Assembly: GCA_905182105.1 (NCBI GenBank)
Contig: CAJJAR010000038.1
Location: 34,409-98,408 of the forward strand
Reading direction: 5' to 3'
Origin: an uncultured Paracoccaceae bacterium
Lineage (GTDB): Bacteria; Pseudomonadota; Alphaproteobacteria; Rhodobacterales; Rhodobacteraceae
DNA: 64,000 nucleotides
Both the position numbers and the translations under genes were made by a program. Below are positions 1-9,086 of this stretch, one piece after another. Each line of letters starts with the position of its first letter. Positions within the stretch are counted from its first letter, which is position 1. The notes beneath the pieces were generated by a model, which saw only the letters and a program-made list of their open reading frames with translations, searched no databases and was not told the DNA's origin.

Positions 1-820
1 TATCAGCGGTTGGGCCATCCCAGCAGCAACCGACATCGCATTTGCGCTGGGTATCCTCGCACTTGTTGGCAGCCGGGCCCCTGCATCGCTCAAGGTATTC
101 TTGCTAACACTTGCGATCCTTGATGACCTTGGCGCAATCATTATCATCGCCTTGTTCTATACGGCAGAACTGAAGGTAGATTACCTATTCCTCGCATTAC
201 TGCCTTTGGTAGGTTTATTATGGCTCAACATCAAAGGCGCACACCGTGTCGCACCCGCACTACTTTTGGGCGCGATCATGTGGTACTTTGTTCTTAAGTC
301 TGGGGTTCACGCAACACTGGCTGGGGTCGTCACCGCGTTCTGCATTCCACTAAAAGACAAATGGGGCAAGTCACCACTGCATTCTCTTGAGAATGGCCTG
401 ACACCCTATGTATTATACCTCATCATCCCGATTTTCGCTTTCGCAAACGCAGGTGTTGTCCTGAAAGGTATGACCTTCAATGATCTACTGGCCCCGCTTC
501 CACTTGGCATCGCACTTGGCCTAATCGTGGGCAAACAGATTGGCGTTTTCGGTTTGACAATGTTGATGGTCAAAACAGGGATCGCCAAGATGCCACATGG
601 GGCGACTGCTCTGCACATCTACGGCATCTCTTGCTTGGCTGGGGTCGGCTTCACAATGTCCCTATTCATTGGTGGCCTTAGCTTTGCCGATGCAGAAATG
701 ATGAACCAAGTGCGTTTGGGTGTATTAAGTGGTTCGATTGTATCCGGTATTTTAGGCTACACAGCCTTGATGCTAGCCTCGCGCCAATCACCGCAAGAAA
801 ATTTACCAGCATCTGCATAA
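1..820 (+). CDS. nhaA: Na+/H+ antiporter NhaA, 3' part (5' end outside window)
   Basis: Inner-membrane antiporter that exchanges cytoplasmic Na+ for external H+, used for pH and sodium homeostasis. The reading frame is open from base 2 and starts mid-protein, so the gene begins before the window. The first residues include GWAIPAATDIAFALGIL and then LAILDDLGA. These hold the paired aspartates of the NhaA ion-binding region (family knowledge). Several hydrophobic segments follow to the TAA at 818-820. About 272 residues are visible, roughly the last two thirds of a normal NhaA. An internal TTG at 101 is not a credible start, because conserved NhaA sequence lies upstream of it. A strong hairpin follows directly. 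Identification is secure; the true start cannot be seen. Confidence 0.95.
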   Translation, partial: ISGWAIPAATDIAFALGILALVGSRAPASLKVFLLTLAILDDLGAIIIIALFYTAELKVDYLFLALLPLVGLLWLNIKGAHRVAPALLLGAIMWYFVLKSGVHATLAGVVTAFCIPLKDKWGKSPLHSLENGLTPYVLYLIIPIFAFANAGVVLKGMTFNDLLAPLPLGIALGLIVGKQIGVFGLTMLMVKTGIAKMPHGATALHIYGISCLAGVGFTMSLFIGGLSFADAEMMNQVRLGVLSGSIVSGILGYTALMLASRQSPQENLPASA

Positions 821-822
821 AC

Positions 823-853
823 AAAAAGGGGCAGCCGCTGGCTGCCCCTTTTT
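823..853. terminator. Bidirectional rho-independent terminator between nhaA and mcm
   Basis: A 9-bp perfect stem (GGGGCAGCC at 828-836 with GGCTGCCCC at 840-848) has a 3-base loop. It is flanked by AAAAA on the left and TTTTT on the right. It therefore serves nhaA on the plus strand and the convergent methylmalonyl-CoA mutase gene on the minus strand. Confidence 0.9.
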
Positions 854-874
854 AGATCGCTCCTAGTCGACCCC

Positions 875-3004
875 TTAGGGTCGGGTTTTACGAATGATCT
901 CAAGAATATCCTGGGCGGCATCCGGAATGTTTGTACCCGGTCCAAAGATCGCCTTAACCCCATTATCATACAGATACTGATAGTCTTGTTGCGGAATAAC
1001 ACCGCCACAGATTACGATGATATCCTCTGCCCCTGCATCCTTCAGTGCCTGAACCAATTGCGGTGCAAGTGTCTTGTGGCCCGCAGCTTGAGAACTGATC
1101 CCAATCACATGCACATCGTTATCCACAGCGTCTTGGGCGGCTTCCGCGGGCGTTTGGAACAACGGACCCACATCCACATCAAAACCAATGTCAGCAAACG
1201 CAGTTGCAATAACTTTTGCACCGCGGTCATGCCCATCTTGGCCCATCTTCACGACCAACATGCGTGGGCGACGTCCCTCGACTTCGGCAAAATCTTCAAC
1301 AGATTTCTGGATTGCGGCAAAACCAGCATCACCCTCATAAGCCGCGCCGTAAACACCGGACAACATTTTGACTTCAGCGCGGTGACGTCCGAACACTTCT
1401 TCCATTGCTGTACTAATTTCCCCAACTGAAGCCCGTGCACGTGCTGCATCAATAGCGGCTTCTAGCAAGTTGCCGCCCTCATTGGCGCGACGAGTCACTT
1501 CAGCCAAAGCTGCCTCACATGCAACGGTATCACGGCTGGCGCGAATGCCGTTGAGGCGAGTAATTTGGCTTGTACGAACCGCGTCGTTATCGATATCCAT
1601 AATATCGATTGGGTCTTCTTTATCCAAACGGTATTTGTTCACGCCTACGATTACTTCAGTGCCACGATCAATTTTGGCCTGACGTGTCGCTGCAGCTTCT
1701 TCGATACGCAGCTTAGGCATGCCTGAAGCAACGGCCTTCGTCATACCACCTAATGCCTCAACCTCTTCGATCAGCTTCCATGCTTCTTCAGCCAGATCAT
1801 GGGTCAACTTCTCAACGTAATAGGAACCAGCCAATGGATCGACCACATTGGTCACACCAGTCTCTTCTTGCAGGATCAACTGGGTGTTGCGTGCAATACG
1901 GGCTGAGAAATCAGTAGGCAAAGCAATCGCTTCATCCAACGCATTGGTGTGCAAGGATTGCGTGCCACCAAGGGCCGCAGCCATGGCTTCGTATGCCGTG
2001 CGCACCACGTTGTTGTATGGGTCCTGTTCTTGCAACGAAACGCCAGAGGTTTGACAGTGGGTGCGTAACATGGATGACTTCGGGTTCTTTGGTTCAAACT
2101 CCGACATGATGCGATGCCACAGCAAACGCGCTGCCCGCAACTTAGAGGCTTCCATGAAGAAATTCATGCCTATCGCAAAGAAAAAGCTAAGGCGCGGCGC
2201 GAATTTATCCACGTCCATACCTGCGGCGATCGCCGTGCGGACATACTCGCGCCCATCGGCCAAAGTGAACGCCAGTTCCTGAACCAAGTTCGCGCCAGCC
2301 TCTTGCATGTGATAGCCAGAGATCGAAATTGAATTGAATTTTGGCATCTCATTTGCGGTAAATTCAATAATGTCTGCGATAATCCTCATCGATGGCTCTG
2401 GCGGATAAATATAGGTGTTACGCACCATGAATTCTTTAAGAATATCATTCTGAATGGTTCCCGCCAGCACAGATTTATCATGCCCTTGCTCTTCACCCGC
2501 AACGATAAAGCTGGCCAAGATTGGAATAACCGCGCCGTTCATCGTCATAGAAACTGACACTTTATCCAGCGGAATGCCGTCGAACAGGATTTTCATATCT
2601 TCAACGCTGTCAATCGCAACACCGGCTTTGCCGACGTCGCCCACCACACGTTCATGATCACTGTCGTACCCACGGTGAGTGGCCAGATCAAAGGCAACTG
2701 AAACACCCTGCTGACCAGCATCCAAAGCACGGCGATAAAAGGCGTTGGATTCCTCTGCTGTTGAGAAACCCGCGTATTGGCGGATGGTCCACGGACGCCC
2801 CGCATACATCGTTGCCTTTACGCCACGCGTAAATGGTGCAGCCCCTGGAATTGTGCCCAGATGATCAACGCCTTTAAGATCTTCTTCGGTATAGATCGGC
2901 TGTACATCGATCCCCTCAAGGGTTTTCCATGTCAGGTCGTCTACTGGGCGGCCACGAAGTTCGCCTTCAGCGATGCCCCGCCACGTGTCTTTCTTGCTTG
3001 TCAT
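875..3004 (-). CDS. Methylmalonyl-CoA mutase (single-chain, B12-dependent)
   Basis: Adenosylcobalamin-dependent mutase that converts methylmalonyl-CoA to succinyl-CoA, the last step of propionyl-CoA assimilation; cytoplasmic. The protein is 709 residues. The N-terminal two thirds form the substrate-binding barrel ([20 protein letters not shown] near residue 70, then TGGTT-like and [12 protein letters not shown] segments). The C-terminal 130 residues form the cobalamin domain with the base-off motif GQDGHDRG and the later GGVIP. The start chosen is the ATG at 3004, because AGAGGA lies 8 bases upstream; a longer frame to 3031 has no such site. The gene overlaps the end of the upstream sulfotransferase-like gene by 38 bases, so the two are probably co-transcribed. 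The pathway partners pccA and pccB lie further upstream on the same strand. Confidence 0.97.
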   Translation of the reverse strand: MTSKKDTWRGIAEGELRGRPVDDLTWKTLEGIDVQPIYTEEDLKGVDHLGTIPGAAPFTRGVKATMYAGRPWTIRQYAGFSTAEESNAFYRRALDAGQQGVSVAFDLATHRGYDSDHERVVGDVGKAGVAIDSVEDMKILFDGIPLDKVSVSMTMNGAVIPILASFIVAGEEQGHDKSVLAGTIQNDILKEFMVRNTYIYPPEPSMRIIADIIEFTANEMPKFNSISISGYHMQEAGANLVQELAFTLADGREYVRTAIAAGMDVDKFAPRLSFFFAIGMNFFMEASKLRAARLLWHRIMSEFEPKNPKSSMLRTHCQTSGVSLQEQDPYNNVVRTAYEAMAAALGGTQSLHTNALDEAIALPTDFSARIARNTQLILQEETGVTNVVDPLAGSYYVEKLTHDLAEEAWKLIEEVEALGGMTKAVASGMPKLRIEEAAATRQAKIDRGTEVIVGVNKYRLDKEDPIDIMDIDNDAVRTSQITRLNGIRASRDTVACEAALAEVTRRANEGGNLLEAAIDAARARASVGEISTAMEEVFGRHRAEVKMLSGVYGAAYEGDAGFAAIQKSVEDFAEVEGRRPRMLVVKMGQDGHDRGAKVIATAFADIGFDVDVGPLFQTPAEAAQDAVDNDVHVIGISSQAAGHKTLAPQLVQALKDAGAEDIIVICGGVIPQQDYQYLYDNGVKAIFGPGTNIPDAAQDILEIIRKTRP

Positions 3005-3920
3005 GTCGTTGTCCTCTTTCAAATGGACCAAACTGCGGGATATTTCCCATTCTGGGTTGGTCCGTGTCCTTTTTCAGTGTCGCCAACTCGTCTGCACCTG
3101 AGTATGGCCAGTGCATGTCGTCGGCATATGCTTCGCGCAATTGTGCGCTTTGTTTTTGATCGAATGGCATCCAACGCCGTGTGCTCTTCTGAGAACCAAG
3201 TGCACACAAATCCGCTATATCGCCACGTTCTGATAATATTGCCTGCAGCGCGGTTAGGGTTGGCGCGCGATTTAGCCACTCTTCGCCTGTGTTGCTTGGC
3301 CCAACTTCATCGATGCATCCCTTCAGCATCTGATCAGGACGTCCCTGATAGCGTTCGAAAGGAACCACGCGAATTTCGGTGTCAGGCAATGCACAGGCCA
3401 GATCAGTAATAACATCACGCCATGTATGACTTGCACATGCGACTTCGTCCAAGGCCTTTGCCGGCAAAACGCAATGCCCACGCCAGATACCGTAAGTAAT
3501 CGACGACGCCCAATACAAATCATGTGCCCGAATATTCAGCACAACCCGCTTCAAATGACCTTCAAAAGCCTGCGCATATTGGGTCATTTGTTGGCCAATC
3601 GCAGGATAAAGTGCACGCTTGCGTAGCTTATGACACACCGACCCAATCATGTTCTCTTCGCTGACCAAAAATTTGCGTACACCAGATTGCGCCGCAGATC
3701 CCATTTGCATTTGAACAGGCCCAACAGCGCGTGCCTGCATATTTAGCACGTGCTGCATCGAAGACGAAGGTACGATGCCTGCAAACAACCCCTGTCGCGT
3801 GCGTTGTGGCCCCCAATAGCCGATCTGGCGGTTGGAAAATTCTGAATGGGAACGCCGCATATAGCTTTGGAATGTCGTACTGCCGGTTCTGTTTGACCCG
3901 CGATGTAGAATAACGTCCAT
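2967..3920 (-). CDS. Sulfotransferase-like protein of unknown substrate
   Basis: About 317 residues. The start region reads [18 protein letters not shown], which resembles the 5'-phosphosulfate-binding loop of PAPS-dependent sulfotransferases (GSNRTGSTT). A SEENMIG segment near residue 90 and the [18 protein letters not shown] region match the general layout of the sulfotransferase/P-loop family. No signal peptide or membrane segment is seen. I prefer the ATG at 3920, just before the P-loop-like strand; an alternative ATG at 3986 adds 22 residues of low conservation potential. The 3' end overlaps the mutase start, and the gene lies between pccA and the mutase. Why such a protein sits in a propionate cluster is not evident. 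The enzymatic activity is inferred only from the loop motif. Confidence 0.7.
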   Translation of the reverse strand: MDVILHRGSNRTGSTTFQSYMRRSHSEFSNRQIGYWGPQRTRQGLFAGIVPSSSMQHVLNMQARAVGPVQMQMGSAAQSGVRKFLVSEENMIGSVCHKLRKRALYPAIGQQMTQYAQAFEGHLKRVVLNIRAHDLYWASSITYGIWRGHCVLPAKALDEVACASHTWRDVITDLACALPDTEIRVVPFERYQGRPDQMLKGCIDEVGPSNTGEEWLNRAPTLTALQAILSERGDIADLCALGSQKSTRRWMPFDQKQSAQLREAYADDMHWPYSGADELATLKKDTDQPRMGNIPQFGPFERGQRHDKQERHVAGHR

Positions 3921-4085
3921 GAAACGGCCTGCTCTATTCCAAAAGGTCGCCCCGTTCGACCGTGATGCGAGGATCACAGCAGTCATGGCATTACACTCGT
4001 TTCAAACGCTTTAACGCAACATTCGCGTCTTTGGCGGGTCGCAATCGCCGATAAAGGTACTATGTTGAGTGCAACAGGAGTGCTC

Positions 4086-4541
4086 ATGAAACACATATTA
4101 CCCGTTGTTATAGCAGCTTTATTTGCCAGCCACGCAATGGCCGAAGACGCCATCGAAGTGACAGAGAGTATCGTATTTTCGCAGACTGCAGAAACAGATT
4201 TGAACCAATTTGTATGGAAAAAGCGGCCCATCGTCGTCTTTGCCGACAGCGATGCAGATCCGCGGTACACCGAACAGATCGAATTGCTGATGGCAAAACT
4301 GCATGATTTAGAAGAACGTGATGTGGTCGTGTTGACCGATACAGACCCCAACTCAAAATCAGAACTACGCCTAAAGCTACGCCCGCGTGGTTTCATGTTG
4401 GCCATCATCGGTAAAGATGGTGGTGTAAAATTACGCAAACCGTTCCCATGGGACGTACGTGAGATTACCCGAAGCATCGACAAAATGCCGATGCGCAAAC
4501 GCGAATTGCGCGAGAAAAATCGTGAGGCCAGAGAAGACTGA
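4086..4541 (+). CDS. DUF4174 domain protein, exported
   Basis: About 151 residues with a clear Sec signal peptide (MKHILPVVIAALFASHAMA, cleavage near residue 19). The mature part has the strand pattern RPIVVFADSDADPRY, RDVVVLTDTD and RGFMLAIIGKDGGVKLRKP, then WDVREITRSIDKMPMR and a charged tail. This is the thioredoxin-like DUF4174 architecture, in which a protein of unknown function reports or modifies something in the periplasm. The start is the ATG at 4086 with GGAG six bases upstream. It is transcribed against the surrounding propionate genes, between the sulfotransferase-like gene and pccA. No catalytic cysteine pair is visible. Function unknown. Confidence 0.85.
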   Translation: MKHILPVVIAALFASHAMAEDAIEVTESIVFSQTAETDLNQFVWKKRPIVVFADSDADPRYTEQIELLMAKLHDLEERDVVVLTDTDPNSKSELRLKLRPRGFMLAIIGKDGGVKLRKPFPWDVREITRSIDKMPMRKRELREKNREARED

Positions 4542-4588
4542 CCCCACCTTTTCAATTCTCGCGAAATAGCGTTTGCAAGGTCCATCGC

Positions 4589-6634
4589 TTATTCGAATTC
4601 CATGATGATTTCGTCCACTGCAAGGCTGTCACCTGCGCTGGCGTTAATCTTGGACACAGTGCCCTTTTTCTCAGCCTTTAGGATGTTTTCCATCTTCATT
4701 GCCTCGATGGTGCACAGCGCTTGGCCCTCTTCGACAACTTCGCCTTCTTCTACGTTCAATTTAACAACCAGACCCGGCATCGGGCACAAAAGCAGCTTTG
4801 ACGTATCAGGTGCAACTTTTTCTGGCATCAAGCGCGCAAGCTCGGCCTGACGCTCTGTGCGCACGTGAACCTTCATATCCGCACCACGTGTACGAATGCG
4901 GAAGCCACCGCTTATCTTACCCACTTTGAGAATAAGCGGTGTACCATCTACCGTCATCTTGGCCAGTTGATCGCCCGGCGTCCAATCCCCAGAAACGCGC
5001 AATGTAGTGCCATCCGCAAAGGTGACATTAGATCCGTCGTGATCTGCGTCGATCACCACATCCATAGATTCACCCTGCAAAGCCACGTTCCAATCGGTAC
5101 CCACCTTGCGTTCGTGATTATCCATACGACCCGAGACGCGAGTGCGACGAATTTCGGCTACACGGTGCATTGCTGCACATGCTGCAGCGATGCGCCTCAG
5201 ATCTGTCTCTGGCAGCTCAACACCTTGAAAACCTTCAGGATATTGTTCCTCGATAAAGGCAGTTGTCATCTCGCCTGCCATAAAGATCGGGTGATCCATA
5301 ACAGCAGATAGGAAAGGCAAGTTGTGGCCAATGCCCTCGACCTCAAAGCTATCCAATGCCACACGCATTGCCTCAACAGCTTCGTCACGGGTTGGGGCCC
5401 ATGTGCACAGCTTGGCAATCATCGGATCATAATACATGCTGATCTCTCCGCCTTCATAGACGCCAGTGTCGTTGCGGATCGCGACAGGGCCAGAGGCTGC
5501 ATCTCCTTGCCATTTATCGTTGTCCAGCAATGGACCCGCGGCTTGTTCCGCAGGTGGACGGTAACGCGTCAAGCGACCAATAGACGGGAGAAAGCCGCGA
5601 TATGGATCTTCGGCATATAAACGGTTTTCAATCGCCCAACCGTTCAATTTTACATCATCTTGGGAAATGGTCAGTTTCTCACCATTGGCAACCCGGATCA
5701 TCTGTTCAACCAGATCAACACCCGTGATCAGTTCGGTCACAGGGTGTTCCACCTGCAAACGTGTATTCATTTCGAGGAAGAAGAAATTCTTGTCGCCATC
5801 AACAATAAACTCAACCGTACCAGCAGATGCGTAATCAACGGCTTGGGCCAATGCCACAGCCTGTTCGCCCATCGCGCGGCGTGTTTCTTCGTCTAAGAAC
5901 GGAGATGGTGCCTCTTCCACAACCTTTTGCTGACGGCGCTGAATAGAACACTCACGCTCAGCCAGATAGATGCCATTGCCATGGCTGTCGCAAAGAACCT
6001 GAATTTCGATATGGCGTGGCTGAGTTATGAATTTCTCAATAAAAATACGGTCATCGCCAAACGAGTTAGCTGCCTCGTTCTTGGACGATTGGAACCCCTC
6101 GCGGGCCTCCGCATCATTCCACGCAATGCGCATGCCCTTACCGCCACCACCGGCAGAGGCCTTGATCATCACAGGATAACCAACCTGATTGGAAATTTTG
6201 ACCGCGTTATCCGCATCCTCGATCAAACCCATGTAACCGGGGACCGTAGAAACACCAGCGTTTTGGGCAATCTTCTTAGAGGTAATCTTGTCCCCCATCT
6301 TCTCAATCGCGCCAACTGGGGGGCCAACAAAGGCAACGCCCTGAGCGGCCAAGGCCTCTGCGAATTTTGCATTTTCGGACAAGAAACCATATCCGGGGTG
6401 AACAGCCTGAGCTCCAGAGGCTTTGACCGCCTCCATCACCTTATCGATAACGATATAAGACTGGTTGGCTGGGGGCGGGCCAATGTGGATTGCTTCATCC
6501 GCCATTTGCACATGCAAAGCCTGCTTATCGGCATCCGAATAGATGGCGACAGTGCCAATGCCCATTTTGCGGGCAGTTTTGATAACACGACAGGCGATCT
6601 CGCCACGGTTGGCGATCAGGATTTTGTTGAACAT
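4589..6634 (-). CDS. pccA: Propionyl-CoA carboxylase, biotin carboxylase/BCCP (alpha) subunit
   Basis: Uses ATP and bicarbonate to carboxylate its own biotin, which PccB then uses to turn propionyl-CoA into methylmalonyl-CoA. The protein is 681 residues. It opens with MFNKILIANRGEIACRVIKT (biotin carboxylase N-terminal), then the ATP-grasp glycine loop KASAGGGGKGMRI near residue 165, EMNTRLQVEHPVTE, and a biotin carboxylase C-terminal domain. A BT-like linker follows, then a biotinyl domain with EAMKME (biotinylated Lys) close to the end. The start is the ATG at 6634 with AAAGGA about 8 bases upstream; the longer frame to 6697 is not supported. It is separated from pccB by small genes, as in other Rhodobacteraceae. 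Confidence 0.97.
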   Translation of the reverse strand: MFNKILIANRGEIACRVIKTARKMGIGTVAIYSDADKQALHVQMADEAIHIGPPPANQSYIVIDKVMEAVKASGAQAVHPGYGFLSENAKFAEALAAQGVAFVGPPVGAIEKMGDKITSKKIAQNAGVSTVPGYMGLIEDADNAVKISNQVGYPVMIKASAGGGGKGMRIAWNDAEAREGFQSSKNEAANSFGDDRIFIEKFITQPRHIEIQVLCDSHGNGIYLAERECSIQRRQQKVVEEAPSPFLDEETRRAMGEQAVALAQAVDYASAGTVEFIVDGDKNFFFLEMNTRLQVEHPVTELITGVDLVEQMIRVANGEKLTISQDDVKLNGWAIENRLYAEDPYRGFLPSIGRLTRYRPPAEQAAGPLLDNDKWQGDAASGPVAIRNDTGVYEGGEISMYYDPMIAKLCTWAPTRDEAVEAMRVALDSFEVEGIGHNLPFLSAVMDHPIFMAGEMTTAFIEEQYPEGFQGVELPETDLRRIAAACAAMHRVAEIRRTRVSGRMDNHERKVGTDWNVALQGESMDVVIDADHDGSNVTFADGTTLRVSGDWTPGDQLAKMTVDGTPLILKVGKISGGFRIRTRGADMKVHVRTERQAELARLMPEKVAPDTSKLLLCPMPGLVVKLNVEEGEVVEEGQALCTIEAMKMENILKAEKKGTVSKINASAGDSLAVDEIIMEFE

Positions 6635-6791
6635 GTGATGTCCTTTTGAAGGTGGCGGGGCTGGAAGGGGATCGAAAAACGCAAAAACACGCCCCACAAA
6701 AGCGGGACGGTCAATGCATTCAAATTTTTAGAATATGCCCGAAGGCAATTTTGGGTTATTCCGCGGTCAGAGGACCCAACAGTTAAATCTC

Positions 6792-6878
6792 TCAGAGACT
6801 GGATGCTTCCTCGTGCTTTGTAAATGCACCGGCCAGCAAAGCTGCTGACACTGCAAAAATGCAGATCACTCGTTTCAT
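6792..6878 (-). CDS. Possible 28-residue exported peptide
   Basis: A short frame reads MKRVICIFAVSAALLAGAF and then a charged end THEE-like tail. It has the shape of a signal peptide or small lipoprotein precursor, but no lipobox cysteine is present. GAGGT lies 7 bases before the ATG at 6878. It sits between pccA and the small lipoprotein gene on the same strand. It may be a degraded small lipoprotein (entericidin-like size). Support is limited to the start, the ribosome site and the hydrophobic core. Confidence 0.4.
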   Translation of the reverse strand: MKRVICIFAVSAALLAGAFTKHEEASSL

Positions 6879-6997
6879 AATAACTACCTCGCAACAGGGC
6901 TGTTCTCGCCCATTGAGTTACTGATAGCACAACTTGACGCGGATTAACATCACGTAAACTTAAGATTGAAAGTCGTTGCAGTGAAACATCACACGGA

Positions 6998-7204
6998 TTA
7001 ATTGCATTTTTCTGGATCGGTTTGGCAATAAAAGAAGTTTCCTGCCGCACCGATGACCAAACCTTTGATCGGATCAGCGTCCGCAACGATAGCCAAACTG
7101 GCACCTGCTGCCCCGCCATACAAGGCTTGGTTTTTTCCTGTATCTCCACAACCGGCAAAGGTTGCGCAGACACCCATTGCGACGATGTATGGCTTGGCTG
7201 ACAT
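6998..7204 (-). CDS. Small glycine-zipper-like lipoprotein
   Basis: 68 residues. The start MSAKPYIVAMGVCATFAGC holds a plausible lipobox with the modified cysteine at residue 19 (AGC). The mature part has GGAAGASLAIVADADPIKG and VIGAAGNFFYC, a small-residue pattern like glycine-zipper outer-membrane lipoproteins. The ATG at 7204 has AGGAAAG a few bases upstream. It lies on the same strand as pccA and pccB. Function unknown; membrane location inferred from the lipobox. Confidence 0.7.
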   Translation of the reverse strand: MSAKPYIVAMGVCATFAGCGDTGKNQALYGGAAGASLAIVADADPIKGLVIGAAGNFFYCQTDPEKCN

Positions 7205-7535
7205 TTCTGCTTTCCTGTTTTCACATTCGAAGAAACAGATGACAGATTTAGCACCCCCTGAAACGCAGAAGAGAACCACAAGTCAATTTCGGCAAAATTA
7301 CGCGATATCAATGTTTTGCGCTTAAAAAAACTGGGAAACTCAAGGTCAAAGCACTTGAGATGCCCATAAGGGTAAGGGGTACGCAGGCCAGTGCATTCAC
7401 GTAAGTGGCTTAAGGGCACGGGCTGTGTGCGCTTAGGTTTGCACGCCAATGCCCATCCCACCAACCCAAACAAATTCAAAGCGCAAAAATTGGCTAAGCT
7501 TTGCTGGTTTATGGCAGGTTGCAGCAACATTGAGC
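7205..7535. other. 331-base gap between two small minus-strand genes
   Basis: I see no credible gene here. A 304-codon open frame on the minus strand crosses it, but it also covers the neighbouring lipoprotein gene and the pccA start in another frame and shows no protein-like composition. The gap probably carries the promoter of the lipoprotein gene at 6998-7204. No clear terminator or operator is visible. Confidence 0.4.
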
Positions 7536-7883
7536 CTATTCCCCAATCGCTTCTGGAAAACTGGCCCGTGCAATATTCACGTCGATCACCAACAATGCGT
7601 CATAATCTTCAGGATCAAAGGTATCGTCAGCCTGAATGACTTCACGACCGAACAACCACGACAAGCGACCGGCATCTAGATTGCCACGCTCAAACGGATG
7701 TTCCCCGAACTGTTCCCACAACGCTTCCATGAAACCCGCATCCGCACGACGGTCAGCCGGTTTGCGATCATTCTTGCGTTCGCGTCGCGCCAATGGTGTC
7801 GCCCCTTTGGGGTTCGCACGACGTAGTGTGAATTGAAAATCTGTGCCCCGAAGACGGCCCGGGAAACCGCGATGTTTCAGCAT
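7536..7883 (-). CDS. Conserved hypothetical protein in the pcc cluster
   Basis: 115 residues, soluble. It starts MLKHRGFPGRLRGTDFQFTL, with a basic middle (ARRERKNDRKPADRRAD) and an acidic end (DDTFDPEDYDALLVIDVNIA). The ATG at 7883 is preceded by GGGGAGG at good spacing. It lies in the same orientation as pccB and pccA and between them. I recognise no domain. The genomic position is the only functional hint. Confidence 0.7.
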   Translation of the reverse strand: MLKHRGFPGRLRGTDFQFTLRRANPKGATPLARRERKNDRKPADRRADAGFMEALWEQFGEHPFERGNLDAGRLSWLFGREVIQADDTFDPEDYDALLVIDVNIARASFPEAIGE

Positions 7884-7961
7884 GATGATGCCTCCCCTGC
7901 CATTTGGCCATCGGTTAGGGGTGTGGTCGAGGTGGGCGAAAACGCCCGCCCCGTAAGTGTA

Positions 7962-8108
7962 TTACTTGTATTTGCCTGTTTGCACTGGCTCAACCGAAAT
8001 TGAGGCTGGGTCAATGACGACAAATTCTTCGACCTGCTGCTCGCGCGCACAGGCAGCAACAACAGCGATAAAGCCGAATGTTGCCAATAGTTTGATGCTC
8101 TTTGACAT
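7962..8108 (-). CDS. Small lipoprotein (48 residues)
   Basis: The frame reads MSKSIKLLATFGFIAVVAAC, a signal sequence with a lipobox (VAAC) and the cysteine at residue 20. A short acidic mature part follows (AREQQVEEFVVIDPASI), then a tail rich in V, P and K. AGGAGA lies about 6 bases before the ATG at 8108. It is on the same strand as the flanking pcc-cluster genes. Function unknown. Confidence 0.75.
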   Translation of the reverse strand: MSKSIKLLATFGFIAVVAACAREQQVEEFVVIDPASISVEPVQTGKYK

Positions 8109-8322
8109 CTAAGTCTCCTGTCACTTTTAAATTGGTGCTTTGACACAGAATGTGTCGGTGCACCTTTACTTGAGGTAAGGGGTTCTTGGAAAATCCCTGC
8201 AGGCAACATAGTGGTATCCTTGTTTGAAATATATCCGCTCAGTTCTAATCGGCGGAATTGTGACTCGAAAGCCTCATAACGGACTTTGGGCAATGCCTCT
8301 GTCACAACATATTGTGGTTGCA

Positions 8323-8730
8323 TCAAAAAGCCTCCCAGATACAGATGTCATTTTGGACGCGAAATGCTTCGAAAAACTGTGTCGCGTCAGGATTCGTTTC
8401 GCCAAATTCAGTTTTTTGATCCGCCATTGAGACGACAACCAAATCACTTTTCAGATCATATTCAGCGATATAGGGCACGGCGACAGCAGCGCACAGATGT
8501 TCGATATCTTTGGCAGCGTCATCATGACTGACTTTACCCTTATCCGCTCCAATTGACGGAGCAACAAAACGAAAGCGCAGCCAGTTCTCACCGTTAACCA
8601 TATCGACCAGCACTTCGTGCAGTGTGACTGACTGACCTGATGGCACCTCTTGCACAGTTGCATAGAGCGGAAGGCTGTAAACGAATGTAACCGCAATCGT
8701 ACAGACGCAATACCGACATAATACCAACAT
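8323..8730 (-). CDS. DUF6497 family protein
   Basis: 135 residues. A hydrophobic N-terminus (to about residue 25) looks like a signal sequence. The mature part has VPSGQSVTLHEVLVDM, NWLRFRFVAPSIGAD, DIEHLCAAVAVPYIAEYDL and the ending FFEAFRVQNDICIWEAF. This matches the DUF6497 family, which I know from Rhodobacteraceae and which has no assigned function. Its ATG overlaps the stop of the upstream gene (TAATG), so translation is probably coupled. Likely periplasmic. Confidence 0.8.
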   Translation of the reverse strand: MLVLCRYCVCTIAVTFVYSLPLYATVQEVPSGQSVTLHEVLVDMVNGENWLRFRFVAPSIGADKGKVSHDDAAKDIEHLCAAVAVPYIAEYDLKSDLVVVSMADQKTEFGETNPDATQFFEAFRVQNDICIWEAF

Positions 8731-9062
8731 TATACATCGTCCTTAAATCGTTGATATCCAGCGCATTTCAACCAACGCACACGGTTTTTAGGATTTTCCA
8801 AAACCAACTGAATATCAGCTTCAAGCGTTGAAGCTACATTTCCCATCACACGACCACCCGCCTCAATGTTCAATGCACCATTAACGGGCGTTACCTGAAC
8901 AACAGGCGAAAAGCCCCGCAACCCTTGTAGCGCACGCCACATATCTTGGCGCACTTGCATCGCTATACGCAAAGCATTGCCACCCGCCAACTGAGTATTT
9001 GCAGAGACATCAAAACGAGCTGGAAGCTGACGTGATACCGTCACCTGCCCCTCATCCTTCAT
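8730..9062 (-). CDS. Conserved hypothetical protein following pccB
   Basis: 110 residues from the ATG at 9062 (MKDEGQVTVSRQLPARFDVS), or 117 from an ATG at 9083 only 3 bases after the pccB stop. I prefer 9062, because AAAGGG lies about 10 bases upstream and nothing similar precedes 9083. It is soluble, with segments GGNALRIAMQVRQDMWRALQ and RVRWLKCAGYQRF. It is tightly linked to pccB and its stop overlaps the DUF6497 start, so it belongs to the same transcript. No known domain recognised. Confidence 0.75.
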   Translation of the reverse strand: MKDEGQVTVSRQLPARFDVSANTQLAGGNALRIAMQVRQDMWRALQGLRGFSPVVQVTPVNGALNIEAGGRVMGNVASTLEADIQLVLENPKNRVRWLKCAGYQRFKDDV

Positions 9063-9086
9063 GATATGCCAGCCCTTTATCATCGG

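Noticed and set aside
5927..6649. 240-codon frame antisense to pccA
   Set aside because: Lies wholly opposite a highly conserved biotin carboxylase domain; a shadow of its codon bias.
6616..7530. 304-codon open frame on the minus strand upstream of pccA
   Set aside because: It covers the pccA start and the small lipoprotein gene in a different frame, with no domain and unlikely composition; the smaller genes have ribosome sites and signal sequences.
7931..7950. Hairpin GGTGGGCG/CGCCCGCC after the 48-residue lipoprotein gene
   Set aside because: The stem is short and no T-run follows on the minus strand; not enough for a terminator call.
7877..8326. 149-codon minus-strand frame starting at the DUF6497 stop (TGATG)
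   Set aside because: The start is coupled and the first 45 residues look somewhat protein-like, but it runs through the small lipoprotein gene in another frame and then becomes low complexity. Possibly a relic at 8190-8323, but not supportable.
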